NCBI GenBank assembly: GCA_012719645.1
Contig: JAAXZX010000116.1
Coordinates: 1 to 64,000, forward strand
DNA: 64,000 nucleotides
Direction of reading: 5' to 3'
DNA from: Clostridiaceae bacterium
GTDB lineage: Bacteria; Bacillota; Clostridia; DSM-8532
This document shows positions 45,542-54,525 of this stretch, one piece after another. Every line of letters starts with the position of its first letter. The first letter of the stretch is position 1. Both the position numbers and the translations under genes were made by a program. Below the pieces are notes generated by a model, which did not search any database, was not told the DNA's origin, and worked only from the letters and a program-made list of their open reading frames with translations.

Positions 45542-46531
45542 GTGTCTGAAGTAAGTTCGGCAACAACATACACCCAGAAAACAATTGAACAAATCATCGA
45601 AGAGCAGGCCAACAAGTCCAGGAGCACAAGGAATACCGGGGAGCTTGGGAAGAACGACTTTCTGAAGCTTCTCATCACGCAGGTGCAGCACCAGGACCCG
45701 CTGGAGCCCCAATCCGACACCGACTTCATAGCCCAGATAGCCCAGTTCAGCGCCCTGGAACAGATGCAGAACCTGAACAATACCTTTGCCATGACCAAGG
45801 GCTTCGGCATGATCGGCAAGTATGCAATAGCACAGACTTCCGACGATGAAACCGGCAGAACCAGCTATATCGCAGGCATTGTTGAATCGGTCCGGGTGAA
45901 GGGCGGCATAGTCTATGCCATCATAAACGGGCGGGAGATCGATATTGACAAGATCATCGAGGTCTCCGGCACCGCCCTGGGAAGCACCGGCAAGATATCG
46001 GATTACGGCGGGCTTGTTGGAATGCTGGGCAGCGCCTACCTGTACAACCAGGACGGCGGCAGGGCAACTGTCAAAGGCATCATATCCTCTCTTGAACAGA
46101 GGACGGATGGCATCTACGCCCGCATGGACGAGGTGGACATCGATCCTTATAATCTGGACATGACAGGCTTTGAGAGTCCCGAGGAGTACGTGCTGGCCTA
46201 TGCAGGCAAGGAGGTCACTGTAAGGTTCAAAGATCCCAATACGGGCGAGGTTGTTAAGGTAACCGGAACGCTGCGTGACGGCTATTTCGATGACAGCGAC
46301 AGGCTGCACCTGATCCTTGACGGTGTCGCTCTTCCTGTAGAAACCATCTACTCCACTGAAATGGCTGACCTCTACTCAAGCGAGCACATGCTTCTCCAGC
46401 AGATCCTTTACATACTCCGGGACCGGCTGGGTGCAGGTAATCAGGATACTGAGCCTGGGGAGGAAACCGGCGAGGCTGATGCCGTGACCGAAACCGAAAC
46501 GCCGACCGATCCGGAAGGAGGGGTTGGATGA
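45542..46531 (+). CDS. flgD: FlgD, flagellar hook-capping scaffold
   Basis: About 329 residues. The N-terminal family block is clear (LGKNDFLKLLITQVQHQDPLEP, DTDFIAQIAQFSALEQMQNLN). Beyond it comes a longer than usual beta-rich region (about 110-270) and an acidic Glu/Thr tail (GEETGEADAVTETETPT), so the protein exceeds the ~140-220 residues of many homologues. The start is GTG 45542, 8 bases from AAAGGGG; GTG 45533 falls inside that site. Its stop overlaps the next gene (ATGA). Confidence 0.92.
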   Translation: MSEVSSATTYTQKTIEQIIEEQANKSRSTRNTGELGKNDFLKLLITQVQHQDPLEPQSDTDFIAQIAQFSALEQMQNLNNTFAMTKGFGMIGKYAIAQTSDDETGRTSYIAGIVESVRVKGGIVYAIINGREIDIDKIIEVSGTALGSTGKISDYGGLVGMLGSAYLYNQDGGRATVKGIISSLEQRTDGIYARMDEVDIDPYNLDMTGFESPEEYVLAYAGKEVTVRFKDPNTGEVVKVTGTLRDGYFDDSDRLHLILDGVALPVETIYSTEMADLYSSEHMLLQQILYILRDRLGAGNQDTEPGEETGEADAVTETETPTDPEGGVG

Positions 46532-46911
46532 ACATCAACAGGCCTGTTCAGAGCATAAACCAATATCTGAACACTGTCCCGAAGCCGGCGGGTGAACGGG
46601 TGAAAGCCCCGGCCGAAGAATTCTCAAGCATCCTGAGCCAGAAGCTCAGTGAGAGCAGGGATGTGAAGATCTCAAAACACGCGGCCATGCGGCTGGAGGC
46701 CAGGAATATCAGGATGGACGCCCAGATGCTCGAAAAGCTGAGGACAGCAGTTGACAGGGCCCAGGCCAAGGGGGTAAGGGATTCGCTGGTGGTAATGGAA
46801 GATGTGGCGCTTGTCGTGAACGTACCTAACAGGACCGTTATCACGGCTGTGAAGCAGAGCGAACTGAAGGATAATATTTTCACCAATATCGACGGAGCGG
46901 TTTTCACCTGA
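46528..46911 (+). CDS. TIGR02530-type flagellar operon protein
   Basis: 127 residues with the family block KISKHAAMRLEARNIRMDAQMLEKLRTAVDRAQAKGVRDSLVVMEDVALVVNVPNRTVITA (positions about 48-108). Such proteins are encoded between flgD and flgE in many Firmicutes; a role in hook assembly is assumed from position only. It starts within the flgD stop, so it is translationally coupled. A 110-base gap without features separates it from flgE. Confidence 0.88.
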   Translation: MNINRPVQSINQYLNTVPKPAGERVKAPAEEFSSILSQKLSESRDVKISKHAAMRLEARNIRMDAQMLEKLRTAVDRAQAKGVRDSLVVMEDVALVVNVPNRTVITAVKQSELKDNIFTNIDGAVFT

Positions 46912-47021
46912 GTGTGATCCGCGAAATAAAGGCATTTGGAATCAACTATTCAGCCGGACCCTTCCGGGAGGCTGATCGTTTCTGAATGACAGACGAAGCG
47001 AAAACGGGAGGTTGATTAATT

Positions 47022-48470
47022 ATGATGATGTCCATGTTTGCAAGCGTTTCAGGCTTGAAAGCGCATCAGATAAGGATGGACGTAATAGGCAACAATATCG
47101 CCAATGTTAACACCATAGGCTTCAAGGGAGCCAGGGCGACATTTCAGGAAATCTTCGCACAAACCCTGTCGTCAGGCGGAGCACCTGACACCATGACGGG
47201 AAGAGGCGGCACCAACCCCATGCAGATCGGTCTTGGCATGAATGTGGATGCCATTTCCACCGATATGGGAAGGGGCAGCGTGCAGCGCACCGAAAGCCCC
47301 ACAGATCTTTCCATAGAGGGTGAAGGCTTTTTCATCGTAAGAAGCGGCAATGAAGGAGCATACAGCTTTACCCGGGCAGGCAATTTCACCATCGACAAGG
47401 CCGGGAACCTGGTCACGTCTACCGGTAAGAATGTATATGGATGGATGAAATACACCTATGGGGAAAACGGATATGAGTTCGATACCCAGGAACCCATAAG
47501 GCCGATAAACCTCTATGAGGACATCTACAACACGAATAAGCGCATCATAGCAGCCAAGGCCACCACCGAGGCTATTCTCTCGGGCAACCTGGATGCGACC
47601 AGACCTGCGATATTCGGAACTACAGATGAAACTGAGCCTGTTGACATCACTGATGGTTTTTTGGCTGACGGAACGGCGTCTACTGCTGGGGATGGAATAC
47701 CTGATGTAGACGGACAGAACGTAAATCCTCACTTCATTGTCCCCATTAATGTTTACGACGACCTGGGTAATGAGTACAAGATCAACCTGAAGTTCTGGAA
47801 GACCTATGTATATGACGACCCCGATGATCCGGCGACCCGCATGACCCAGTGGTACTACCTGGTAGAGCCCGCCAATGGAGCATCTGCCTCTGTATCCGGG
47901 GAAGATTTCGCGTGCGGCTACCTGTGCTTTGACTCCAAGGGCAGGATTGTGACCACTGACAACAATTTCCCAACAACCAAGGATATAATGCTCACACCTG
48001 TGCCCGAATCAGGGGCAGGCCCCTTCATCTTCAGACTGGATATGACACAATTGTCCCAGTATGCCGATGATTCTTCGGTTAAGCCTACAAGGGTGGATGG
48101 CTATGCGCCCGGAACGCTGGTGACCTTCAGCATAGGGGATGACGGCGTCATTACCGGCGTTTACGACAACGGCCGGCAGCAGCCGCTGGGACTGATCGCG
48201 CTGGCGATATTCGAGAACCCGGCCGGCCTGGAAAAGGTGGGAGCCAACGAGTTCAGGCAGACCACCAACTCCGGTGATTTCAAGCTCCCGAACAAGCCGC
48301 GCACCAACGGCGCGGGATCCCTGGTCCCCGGAACCCTCGAAATGTCCAATGTGGACCTGGCGGGGCAGTTTACCGAAATGATCATCACCCAGAGGGGCTT
48401 CCAGGCCAACAGCAGGGTGCTGACGACTACCGACGAACTCCTGCAGGAACTTGCCAACATAAAGAGGTAA
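47022..48470 (+). CDS. flgE: FlgE, flagellar hook protein
   Basis: 482 residues building the hook. The N-terminal rod/hook signature (IRMDVIGNNIANVNTIGFKGARATF) and the C-terminal one (VDLAGQFTEMIITQRGFQANSRVLTTTDELLQELANIKR) frame a variable surface domain, including about 100 residues (around 175-290) that look like a species-specific insert. The start may be any of the ATGs at 47022, 47025 or 47031; GGGAGG lies before the first. Two strong GC hairpins follow the stop. Confidence 0.96.
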   Translation: MMMSMFASVSGLKAHQIRMDVIGNNIANVNTIGFKGARATFQEIFAQTLSSGGAPDTMTGRGGTNPMQIGLGMNVDAISTDMGRGSVQRTESPTDLSIEGEGFFIVRSGNEGAYSFTRAGNFTIDKAGNLVTSTGKNVYGWMKYTYGENGYEFDTQEPIRPINLYEDIYNTNKRIIAAKATTEAILSGNLDATRPAIFGTTDETEPVDITDGFLADGTASTAGDGIPDVDGQNVNPHFIVPINVYDDLGNEYKINLKFWKTYVYDDPDDPATRMTQWYYLVEPANGASASVSGEDFACGYLCFDSKGRIVTTDNNFPTTKDIMLTPVPESGAGPFIFRLDMTQLSQYADDSSVKPTRVDGYAPGTLVTFSIGDDGVITGVYDNGRQQPLGLIALAIFENPAGLEKVGANEFRQTTNSGDFKLPNKPRTNGAGSLVPGTLEMSNVDLAGQFTEMIITQRGFQANSRVLTTTDELLQELANIKR

Positions 48471-48483
48471 TGTAAGGCATTAG

Positions 48484-48537
48484 GGGCCGGTTTCCAGCCG
48501 GCCCTTCCTGGCTGCTGCCGGGCCAGCCCGGCAGCAG
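48484..48537 (+). other. Two consecutive GC-rich hairpins between flgE and flbD
   Basis: First hairpin: GGGCCGG / CCGGCCC (48484-48490, 48498-48504). Second: a perfect 12-bp stem CTGCTGCCGGGC / GCCCGGCAGCAG with a 2-base loop (48512-48537). No T-run follows, so they are unlikely to stop transcription fully; they may protect the flgE 3' end or lower downstream expression. Confidence 0.65.
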
Positions 48538-48590
48538 TGCAGGTATTTGCGTTGCAGGCGGTTTAGCCTGCTGAAACGGAGGTGCGAGGA

Positions 48591-48815
48591 ATGATCAAGG
48601 TTTCAAGATTCAACGGCACCAGCTTTGTCATCAACTGCGAGTGGATTGAAACGGTGGAAGCCACACCCGATACCGTTATCACCCTTGTCAACGGGAAAAA
48701 GTATGTGGTTAACGAAAGCGTTGACGATATAATCAATATGGTAATAGAATACAAGCGCAGAGCGGGGTTTATCCACAGATTAATTAATCCCTTGCAGGAA
48801 AATGACGATAAATGA
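48591..48815 (+). CDS. flbD: FlbD/SwrD family flagellar protein
   Basis: 74 residues starting MIKVSRFNGTSFVINCEWIETVEATPDTVITLVNGKKYVV, the FlbD pattern. In B. subtilis the homologue SwrD raises motor power by supporting the stator; a similar role is likely but not shown here. ATG 48591 follows GGAGGTG; an upstream ATG lies in the site. Located between flgE and fliL as usual. Confidence 0.92.
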   Translation: MIKVSRFNGTSFVINCEWIETVEATPDTVITLVNGKKYVVNESVDDIINMVIEYKRRAGFIHRLINPLQENDDK

Positions 48816-48846
48816 CATAGAATAGTTCAAAAAGGGGTGTCCCGAG

Positions 48847-49386
48847 TTGCAGGGTAAGTCTTTGTATGCCATATTGCTTTCAATAATCGCAGTACTCGCG
48901 CTGGCTCTCGCCATTATGGTAATCTTTTTGTTTACCACATACAACCGCATAAATAATACAGGCCAGGAGGCCAATAATGCCAAAGACTTGCCTCAGAAGA
49001 CCAGGGAAGTGCCTCCTGAAGAAGAAGCAAGAATCAACCTGTATGCCAGGGAAGACGGAACCGGCGGTGAAGCCATCTTCAACCTGAAATCATCACCCGC
49101 CCATGAGACAAGCTTTCTGAAGGCTTCCATCACCATTGTTTTCGATGCCGGGGAGAAGAAAAAGCTTCTGGAAGAACGCACAGAACTGATGAAAAACTGT
49201 GTCGGCGAGTTCAAAGAAGTTTGCATAGAGTATTTCAGGAGCCAGACCTTTGAACAGCTCACCGATGAAGCTGCCATGGAAAAGGCCAGGGATGCCCTGA
49301 AAGAGAAGTTTAACAATATCGTGTCCAAGAGGATTGACGAGAGGATTATTCTCCGGGTTGTCTTTGAAGACTGGATAGTACAGTAA
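48847..49386 (+). CDS. fliL: FliL, flagellar basal body-associated protein
   Basis: 179 residues with one membrane helix (YAILLSIIAVLALALAIMVIFLF) and an extracytoplasmic domain with the stomatin-like fold typical of FliL (SFLKASITIVFDA ... KARDALKEKFNNIV ... RIILRVVFEDWIVQ). It surrounds and supports the stator. The start is a TTG at 48847, 8 bases after AAAGGGGTG. Confidence 0.93.
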   Translation: MQGKSLYAILLSIIAVLALALAIMVIFLFTTYNRINNTGQEANNAKDLPQKTREVPPEEEARINLYAREDGTGGEAIFNLKSSPAHETSFLKASITIVFDAGEKKKLLEERTELMKNCVGEFKEVCIEYFRSQTFEQLTDEAAMEKARDALKEKFNNIVSKRIDERIILRVVFEDWIVQ

Positions 49387-49404
49387 AGGGGAGGCGAGCA
49401 GGCT

Positions 49405-50391
49405 GTGGGAGATATTCTTTCCCAAAATGAAATAGACAGGCTGCTTGCGCAGCTGAATGCCGGAGAGCTGGATGTCAAGGAATTTTCCAAGGAAACGGCT
49501 GAAAAAAAGGTCCGCAACCATGACTTCAGGCGCCCCAGCAAATTTGCCAAGGACCACATCCGGACCCTCAGCATTATAAATGAGAACTATGCCCGGCTGC
49601 TTACCAACTTTTTATCCGGATACTTAAGGACATTGGTCCAGGTGGATGTCCAGACCGTGCAGCCGCTGCAATATTCGGAGTTCACAAACTCCATAGCCAA
49701 CCCTGCTGTCCTGGGGATTGTCAACTTTGACCCATTGCCAGGATCCATCATCTTTGAAATCAATCCTTCCATCGCATACTCCCTGATAGACAGGATCCTT
49801 GGGGGCAAGGGGGTAGGGATTGACAGGGTGAGAGGCTTTACCGAGATAGAGCTTGCCATACTCATGAGGCTTATGACCCAGATGCTCTCCCTGATGCGCG
49901 AGCCCTGGGAGAATGTCACGGATATCAGGCCCAGCCTGGACAGGATTGAAACCAACGCCCAGTTTGCTCAACTGATGTCTCCCAATGAGATGGTGGCCCT
50001 GGTCACCTTCACCGCCAAGATCGGCGATGTTGAAGGGTTTTTGAATATCTGTATACCTCACATGGTGGTGGAGCCGGTTATGCCGAAGCTGTCCACCAAG
50101 CTGTGGTTCTCCCTGATCGAGAAGGGATCAACCCAGGAGACAAGGGAGTCCATTGAGCTGAGGGTCAGGGAAACAGATATTCCCGTAACAGCGATCCTCG
50201 GCAGGACTACATTGTCGGTCCAGGAGTTCCTGATGCTCCAGGAAGGGGACGTGCTCATGCTGAATACCAACATCAACGGCAAGCTTGAGGTATATGCCGG
50301 GGACATACTGAAGTTTTATGGAAAACCCGGTGTGCGTAACAAGAAAAACGCCGTCAAGATTACCGAAATTGTCAGATCGGAGGATGATTAA
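49405..50391 (+). CDS. fliM: FliM, flagellar motor switch protein
   Basis: 328 residues of the C ring. The N-terminal CheY-P-binding peptide is present (GDILSQNEIDRLLAQL), then a CheC-like middle domain (NPAVLGIVNFDPLPGSIIFEI, GGKGVGIDRVRGFTEIE) and a C-terminal SpoA domain (VTAILGRTTLSVQEFLMLQEGDVLML). GTG start at 49405 after GGGGAGG. Its stop abuts the fliY start. Confidence 0.97.
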   Translation: MGDILSQNEIDRLLAQLNAGELDVKEFSKETAEKKVRNHDFRRPSKFAKDHIRTLSIINENYARLLTNFLSGYLRTLVQVDVQTVQPLQYSEFTNSIANPAVLGIVNFDPLPGSIIFEINPSIAYSLIDRILGGKGVGIDRVRGFTEIELAILMRLMTQMLSLMREPWENVTDIRPSLDRIETNAQFAQLMSPNEMVALVTFTAKIGDVEGFLNICIPHMVVEPVMPKLSTKLWFSLIEKGSTQETRESIELRVRETDIPVTAILGRTTLSVQEFLMLQEGDVLMLNTNINGKLEVYAGDILKFYGKPGVRNKKNAVKITEIVRSEDD

Positions 50392-51609
50392 ATGGGCGAT
50401 ATGTTGTCGCAGGAAGAAATTGATGCCCTGCTTAGCGGAGTAAGTTCGGAAGATGAAAGCCCGGTTGACGAAAAGGCCGGTTATACCGAAGTGCCGCAAG
50501 GTGCGGTACTGACGCCTGAAGAGATCGATACCCTCGGTGAAATCGGTAATATCAGCATGGGTACTTCGGCGACTACCCTGTATGCCCTGCTTGGCCAAAA
50601 GGTGAGGATTACCACGCCGCGGGTTGAGATAACCACCTGGGATCAGATCGCCAAACTGTTTGTCAAGCCTTTTGTGGCTGTGAAGGTACAGTACGTAAAC
50701 GGTCTTGAAGGCGTGAACATGCTGATTATGAAGGAGGATGACGTCAAGGTCATAACCGACCTCATGATGGGTGGCGATGGCCTGGGGAATGTTTCGGGCG
50801 AACTCACCGAGTTGCATCTCAGCGCGATATCGGAAGCCATGAACCAGATGATAGGATCCGCATCCACATCCCTTTCATCCATGTTTGATAAAAGGGTTGA
50901 TATATCTCCTCCCGAATCCACATTGGTTGATGGGGCTTCCAACATAGATAAAATCAAGATAGATACCGACTCCTCCATCGTCATGGTCAGTTTCAAGCTG
51001 CAGGTAGGAGACCTTATAGACAGCGAGATCATGCAGCTCTTGCCCATCCCGTTTGCCAAAAGCATGGTGGAAAGCCTAATGGATAAAAACAAGCTGGGAC
51101 CGGCCGCAGAAGTTCCGAAAGCGCAGCAGCCGCCTGTTCAGGCCCAGGAGCCGCCCCAGTACCAGCAGCCCCAGTTCCAGCAGCCGCAGCAGGTTTCGTC
51201 GCAAATGCCGCCTCCGCCCCAGTTCACCCAACCTGCACAGCCGGCGCCGGGCTTCGGTATGCAGATGCCGCATATGGGACATCCGCAGCATCCTTCCACC
51301 CCTGTCAACGTGCAGCCGGCACAGTTCCAGTCCTTTGAGGACGAGGAGTATGCTTATGATACCAACAATATCGGACTCCTCATGGATGTTCCGCTCCAGA
51401 TTTCTGTTGAGTTGGGCCGCACGACCAAAAAAATCAGGGAAATACTTGATTTCGGGCAGGGGTCCATCATTGAACTGGACAAGCTAGCCGGCGAGCCTGT
51501 GGACATCCTCGTAAACGGCAAGGTTATCGCAAAGGGCGAAGTGGTTGTGATAGACGAGAGCTTTGGCGTGCGAATAACCGATATCCTCCATCCTTCAAAA
51601 AGACTTTAA
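50392..51609 (+). CDS. fliY: FliY, C-ring protein with CheC-type phosphatase domain
   Basis: 405 residues. An N-terminal CheY-binding-like peptide (GDMLSQEEIDALLSG) precedes a CheC/CheX-type domain with both ExxN active-site helices visible (LGEIGNISMG and ISEAMNQMIG), so CheY-P dephosphorylation is likely. A Pro/Gln-rich linker follows (about 240-315), then a FliN-like SpoA domain (VPLQISVELGRTTKKIREIL ... VRITDIL). This Firmicute form replaces FliN. GGAGGATGA lies just before the ATG. Confidence 0.96.
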   Translation: MGDMLSQEEIDALLSGVSSEDESPVDEKAGYTEVPQGAVLTPEEIDTLGEIGNISMGTSATTLYALLGQKVRITTPRVEITTWDQIAKLFVKPFVAVKVQYVNGLEGVNMLIMKEDDVKVITDLMMGGDGLGNVSGELTELHLSAISEAMNQMIGSASTSLSSMFDKRVDISPPESTLVDGASNIDKIKIDTDSSIVMVSFKLQVGDLIDSEIMQLLPIPFAKSMVESLMDKNKLGPAAEVPKAQQPPVQAQEPPQYQQPQFQQPQQVSSQMPPPPQFTQPAQPAPGFGMQMPHMGHPQHPSTPVNVQPAQFQSFEDEEYAYDTNNIGLLMDVPLQISVELGRTTKKIREILDFGQGSIIELDKLAGEPVDILVNGKVIAKGEVVVIDESFGVRITDILHPSKRL

Positions 51610-51651
51610 ATTTGTCAATATATCATATATAATCGTATTAATCGTATACAA

Positions 51652-51681
51652 TTGATAATTTCCGACAGATAGTGGTATGAT
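51652..51681 (+). promoter_or_regulatory. Candidate internal sigma-A promoter before cheY
   Basis: TTGATA (51652-51657), 18 bp, TATGAT (51676-51681), each one base off consensus, in the only AT-rich spacer of this part of the operon. Two copies of TAATCGTAT lie just upstream (about 51629-51646). Confidence 0.5.
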
Positions 51682-51718
51682 TTTATGTGTATAGACTTTT
51701 AAGGAGAGGATATGACCT

Positions 51719-52078
51719 ATGGCAACTATTCTGATAGTTGATGATGCTGCTTTCATGCGCATGATGATCAAAGACATCCTTACCAAGAACGGATACACTG
51801 TTATAGGCGAGGCAGAGAACGGTATCAAGGCGGTGGATAGATACAAGGAACTCAATCCTGATCTTGTCATTATGGATATCACCATGCCGGAAATGGATGG
51901 CATCCAGGCAGTCAGGCAAATAAAAGCTCTCAATGCCTCCGCGAAGATTATCATGTGTTCCGCCATGGGACAGCAAGCTATGGTCATTGAATCCATACAG
52001 GCAGGCGCACGCGATTTTATCGTGAAACCTTTCCAGGCCGAGCGCGTTATCGAAGCGGTGCGGAAGGTCATTGGCTAG
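51719..52078 (+). CDS. cheY: CheY, chemotaxis response regulator
   Basis: A 119-residue single receiver domain. Acidic pocket D8/D9, phosphorylated D53 (VIMDITMPEMDG), the switch Ser in MCSAMG and the Lys of FIVKPF are all present. CheY-P binds FliM and is hydrolysed by FliY in such organisms. AAGGAGAGGA is 8 bases before the ATG. Its own promoter may lie upstream. Confidence 0.96.
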   Translation: MATILIVDDAAFMRMMIKDILTKNGYTVIGEAENGIKAVDRYKELNPDLVIMDITMPEMDGIQAVRQIKALNASAKIIMCSAMGQQAMVIESIQAGARDFIVKPFQAERVIEAVRKVIG

Positions 52079-52101
52079 GAAACCGGAAGGAATGTGTGCC
52101 A

Positions 52102-52587
52102 ATGGAAGACATTCTTTTATTGCTGGGCATGCTGATAATATTTTCAGCAGTACTGTTCATAGCCTGGCTCACCACGAGGCTGCTGGGAAGGAAGATGGCC
52201 GGAGCGTCGAAGAACAGACTGATGAGTGTTGTTGAGACACTTCAGGTTGGAATGGACCGATACCTCTATCTTATAAAAGCAGGTGATCGCTTTTTTCTTT
52301 TTTATACAACCCGTAAGGGAATGGAACTGGTATCAGAGATAAATATTGACGAAGAAGCGCTGGCCGCGAAGGATGAAGCCTCGGGCAGCGGCAGCGGGTT
52401 TAATTTCAAGCGGATCTTTGACTTTTATTCCGGCTTGTCCCGAAAGGGCAAAAGCCAGGTTACAGAGGATATCGAACCAGACCGGCAGGAGGAGGCTGAT
52501 GAACAGCGCCAGGCCGGCCTTCCAGAGAGCATAAAGAAGCTCCGGAAGCTTAACCACAACCAGGAAGAGGATCAGTACAAAGGCTGA
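52102..52587 (+). CDS. fliO: FliO/FliZ family flagellar biosynthetic protein
   Basis: About 161 residues with one membrane helix (LLLLGMLIIFSAVLFIAWLTTRLL) and a small cytoplasmic SpoA-like region (SVVETLQVGMDRYLYLIKAGDRFFLFYTT), then a charged tail. FliO assists assembly of the FliPQR export gate. The start may be ATG 52102 or GTG 52096 with the same GGAAGG site. Confidence 0.88.
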   Translation: MEDILLLLGMLIIFSAVLFIAWLTTRLLGRKMAGASKNRLMSVVETLQVGMDRYLYLIKAGDRFFLFYTTRKGMELVSEINIDEEALAAKDEASGSGSGFNFKRIFDFYSGLSRKGKSQVTEDIEPDRQEEADEQRQAGLPESIKKLRKLNHNQEEDQYKG

Positions 52588-52605
52588 ATTCAGGCGGTGG
52601 AAGCC

Positions 52606-53373
52606 ATGCTAAAGAAGAAGCTTTGGATTACAATCATTCTTGCCGTTCTGTGCATGAACCTGCTCAGCACGGAAGCCTTTGCCGCTCCGGGCATTTCCCT
52701 GACCGACAACGGTATAACCATTCAGTCCACTGATGATCCCCAGGAAATATCCAACAGCATAAAGTTATTATTACTCCTAACGGTATTATCGGTATTACCG
52801 TCCATACTCATTATGATGACTTCCTTCACCAGGATCGTCATCGTATTTTCTTTTTTGCGGAACTCCATGGGAACGCAGCAGATTCCCCCCAACCAGGTTA
52901 TTATAGGTCTTGCCCTGTTCCTTACCTTTTTCATAATGACGCCGGTTTTGACAGACCTCAACCAGAATGCCCTTGTGCCTTTTTCGAATAACGAGATAAC
53001 GCTCGAAGAGGCTGCGGACAGGGCGTCTGACACCATGAAGGATTTCATGCTGGATTTTACAAGGGAAAAGGACCTGGCCCTGTTTGCCGGGATTGCAAAG
53101 GTGCAGCCCACCGAGAACCTGACTGACCTTCCGCTTACCGTGGTGGCGCCTGCCTTCATGGTAAGTGAGCTGAATACGGCTTTCCGGATGGGCTTCATGC
53201 TGTACATACCATTCCTGGTCATCGATATGGTGGTGGCCAGCACCCTTATGGCCATGGGAATGATGATGCTTCCGCCCTCCATGATATCAATGCCGTTTAA
53301 AATCCTGCTGTTCCTGCTTGTGGACGGGTGGAACCTGTTGACTGAAACCATAATCAAATCGTTTGTACGATAG
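52606..53373 (+). CDS. fliP: FliP, flagellar export gate protein
   Basis: About 255 residues with an N-terminal signal sequence (ITIILAVLCMNLLSTEAFA) and four membrane helices. Family signatures are TSFTRIVIVFSFLRNSMGTQQIPPNQV and PAFMVSELNTAFRMGFMLYIPFLVIDMVVAS. Core of the FliPQR gate. GTG 52597 is an alternative start. Confidence 0.97.
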   Translation: MLKKKLWITIILAVLCMNLLSTEAFAAPGISLTDNGITIQSTDDPQEISNSIKLLLLLTVLSVLPSILIMMTSFTRIVIVFSFLRNSMGTQQIPPNQVIIGLALFLTFFIMTPVLTDLNQNALVPFSNNEITLEEAADRASDTMKDFMLDFTREKDLALFAGIAKVQPTENLTDLPLTVVAPAFMVSELNTAFRMGFMLYIPFLVIDMVVASTLMAMGMMMLPPSMISMPFKILLFLLVDGWNLLTETIIKSFVR

Positions 53374-53432
53374 GCTCGATGATGGTATTTTAAATCGGCG
53401 TAACTGAGGGTAGTTCCCGGAAAGGAGCGGTT

Positions 53433-53702
53433 ATGGAGCAGTTTTTGCTGGATATGTCGAGGGATGCCATGATGACCATCCTGAAAGTATCGGTTCCGGT
53501 ATTGCTCGCCGGGCTGATCGTCGGGCTCGCGGTAAGCATATTCCAGGCAACCACCCAAATTCAGGAGCAGTCCCTCCATTTTGTGCCGAAGATCATTGCA
53601 ATGCTTGTTGCCCTGCTTATCCTGGGAGCCTGGATGCTGACGGTGATGAAGGAGTTTACCCTTCGCGTATTTGACGGCATGCTGAAGTTCATAGGCATGT
53701 AG
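53433..53702 (+). CDS. fliQ: FliQ, flagellar export gate protein
   Basis: 89 residues, two membrane helices, with the pattern LAGLIVGLAVSIFQATTQIQEQSLHFVPKI. Part of the export gate between fliP and fliR. GGAAAGGAG precedes the ATG. Confidence 0.97.
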   Translation: MEQFLLDMSRDAMMTILKVSVPVLLAGLIVGLAVSIFQATTQIQEQSLHFVPKIIAMLVALLILGAWMLTVMKEFTLRVFDGMLKFIGM

Positions 53703-53721
53703 CTTTTGGATGTGATGGGGA

Positions 53722-54510
53722 ATGACCATACCTCTTGATGGGATCTTCAACCTGTGGAACATCTTCCTGATAGTGCTTGTCCGTATTTCGGGCATGTTCT
53801 TTTTATCGCCCATCTTCGGAAGGAGGAACATCCCCGGTTACTTCAAGGTTGGCTTTTGCTTTATCCTGACCATCATAACCGCAAATTCGATTACGGTTCC
53901 CGATATGTCCTCATATTCATCCCTGGCATCCTATGTGTTCCTTATAGGGAAAGAGCTTCTTCTTGGGCTTACCATCGGCTTTATATCATACGCTCTGTTT
54001 TCGGCAATCTATATTGCCGGTCAGCTCATCGATACACAGATAGGCTTCGGCATGGTTAACGTGATCGATCCTTTAACCAACATCCAGGCGCCGATTACCG
54101 CCGATTTTTATGTCATACTGGCCACCCTTTTTATGCTGGTGACCGATACGCATCACCTGCTGATCAAGGCCATTGTTGACAGCTACTCCATTATCCCCCC
54201 GGGAGGCGCAAATTTTGGAACGGGCGTGGTGCGGCAGCTGGTGGACCTGTTTTACCACACGCTGGTTATAGGGTTCAAAATAGCGGCGCCCATAACAGCG
54301 GCTATTCTGATCACCAATGTAGCCCTCGGCATAATCTCAAAAGCCATGCCCCAGATGAACGTGTTCATACTGGGAATGCCCCTGAAGATCATAGTAGGCC
54401 TCATAATCATCCTTATTACCATAGCCTCCTTCAGGGGTGTTGTAACCTTCATCCTGGAAGGCACTTACAGGAATATTTACGATTTTCTGCAGAATGCGGG
54501 CGGAACCTGA
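53722..54510 (+). CDS. fliR: FliR, flagellar export gate protein
   Basis: 262 residues with about six membrane helices. Family features are RISGMFFLSPIFGRRNIP near the N-terminus, the middle GQLIDTQIGFGMVNVIDP and the C-terminal LGIISKAMPQMNVFILGMPLKI. Completes the FliPQR gate and contacts FlhB. GGATGTGATGGGG lies before the ATG. Confidence 0.97.
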   Translation: MTIPLDGIFNLWNIFLIVLVRISGMFFLSPIFGRRNIPGYFKVGFCFILTIITANSITVPDMSSYSSLASYVFLIGKELLLGLTIGFISYALFSAIYIAGQLIDTQIGFGMVNVIDPLTNIQAPITADFYVILATLFMLVTDTHHLLIKAIVDSYSIIPPGGANFGTGVVRQLVDLFYHTLVIGFKIAAPITAAILITNVALGIISKAMPQMNVFILGMPLKIIVGLIIILITIASFRGVVTFILEGTYRNIYDFLQNAGGT

Positions 54511-54525
54511 CAGGGAGGGCATGCC

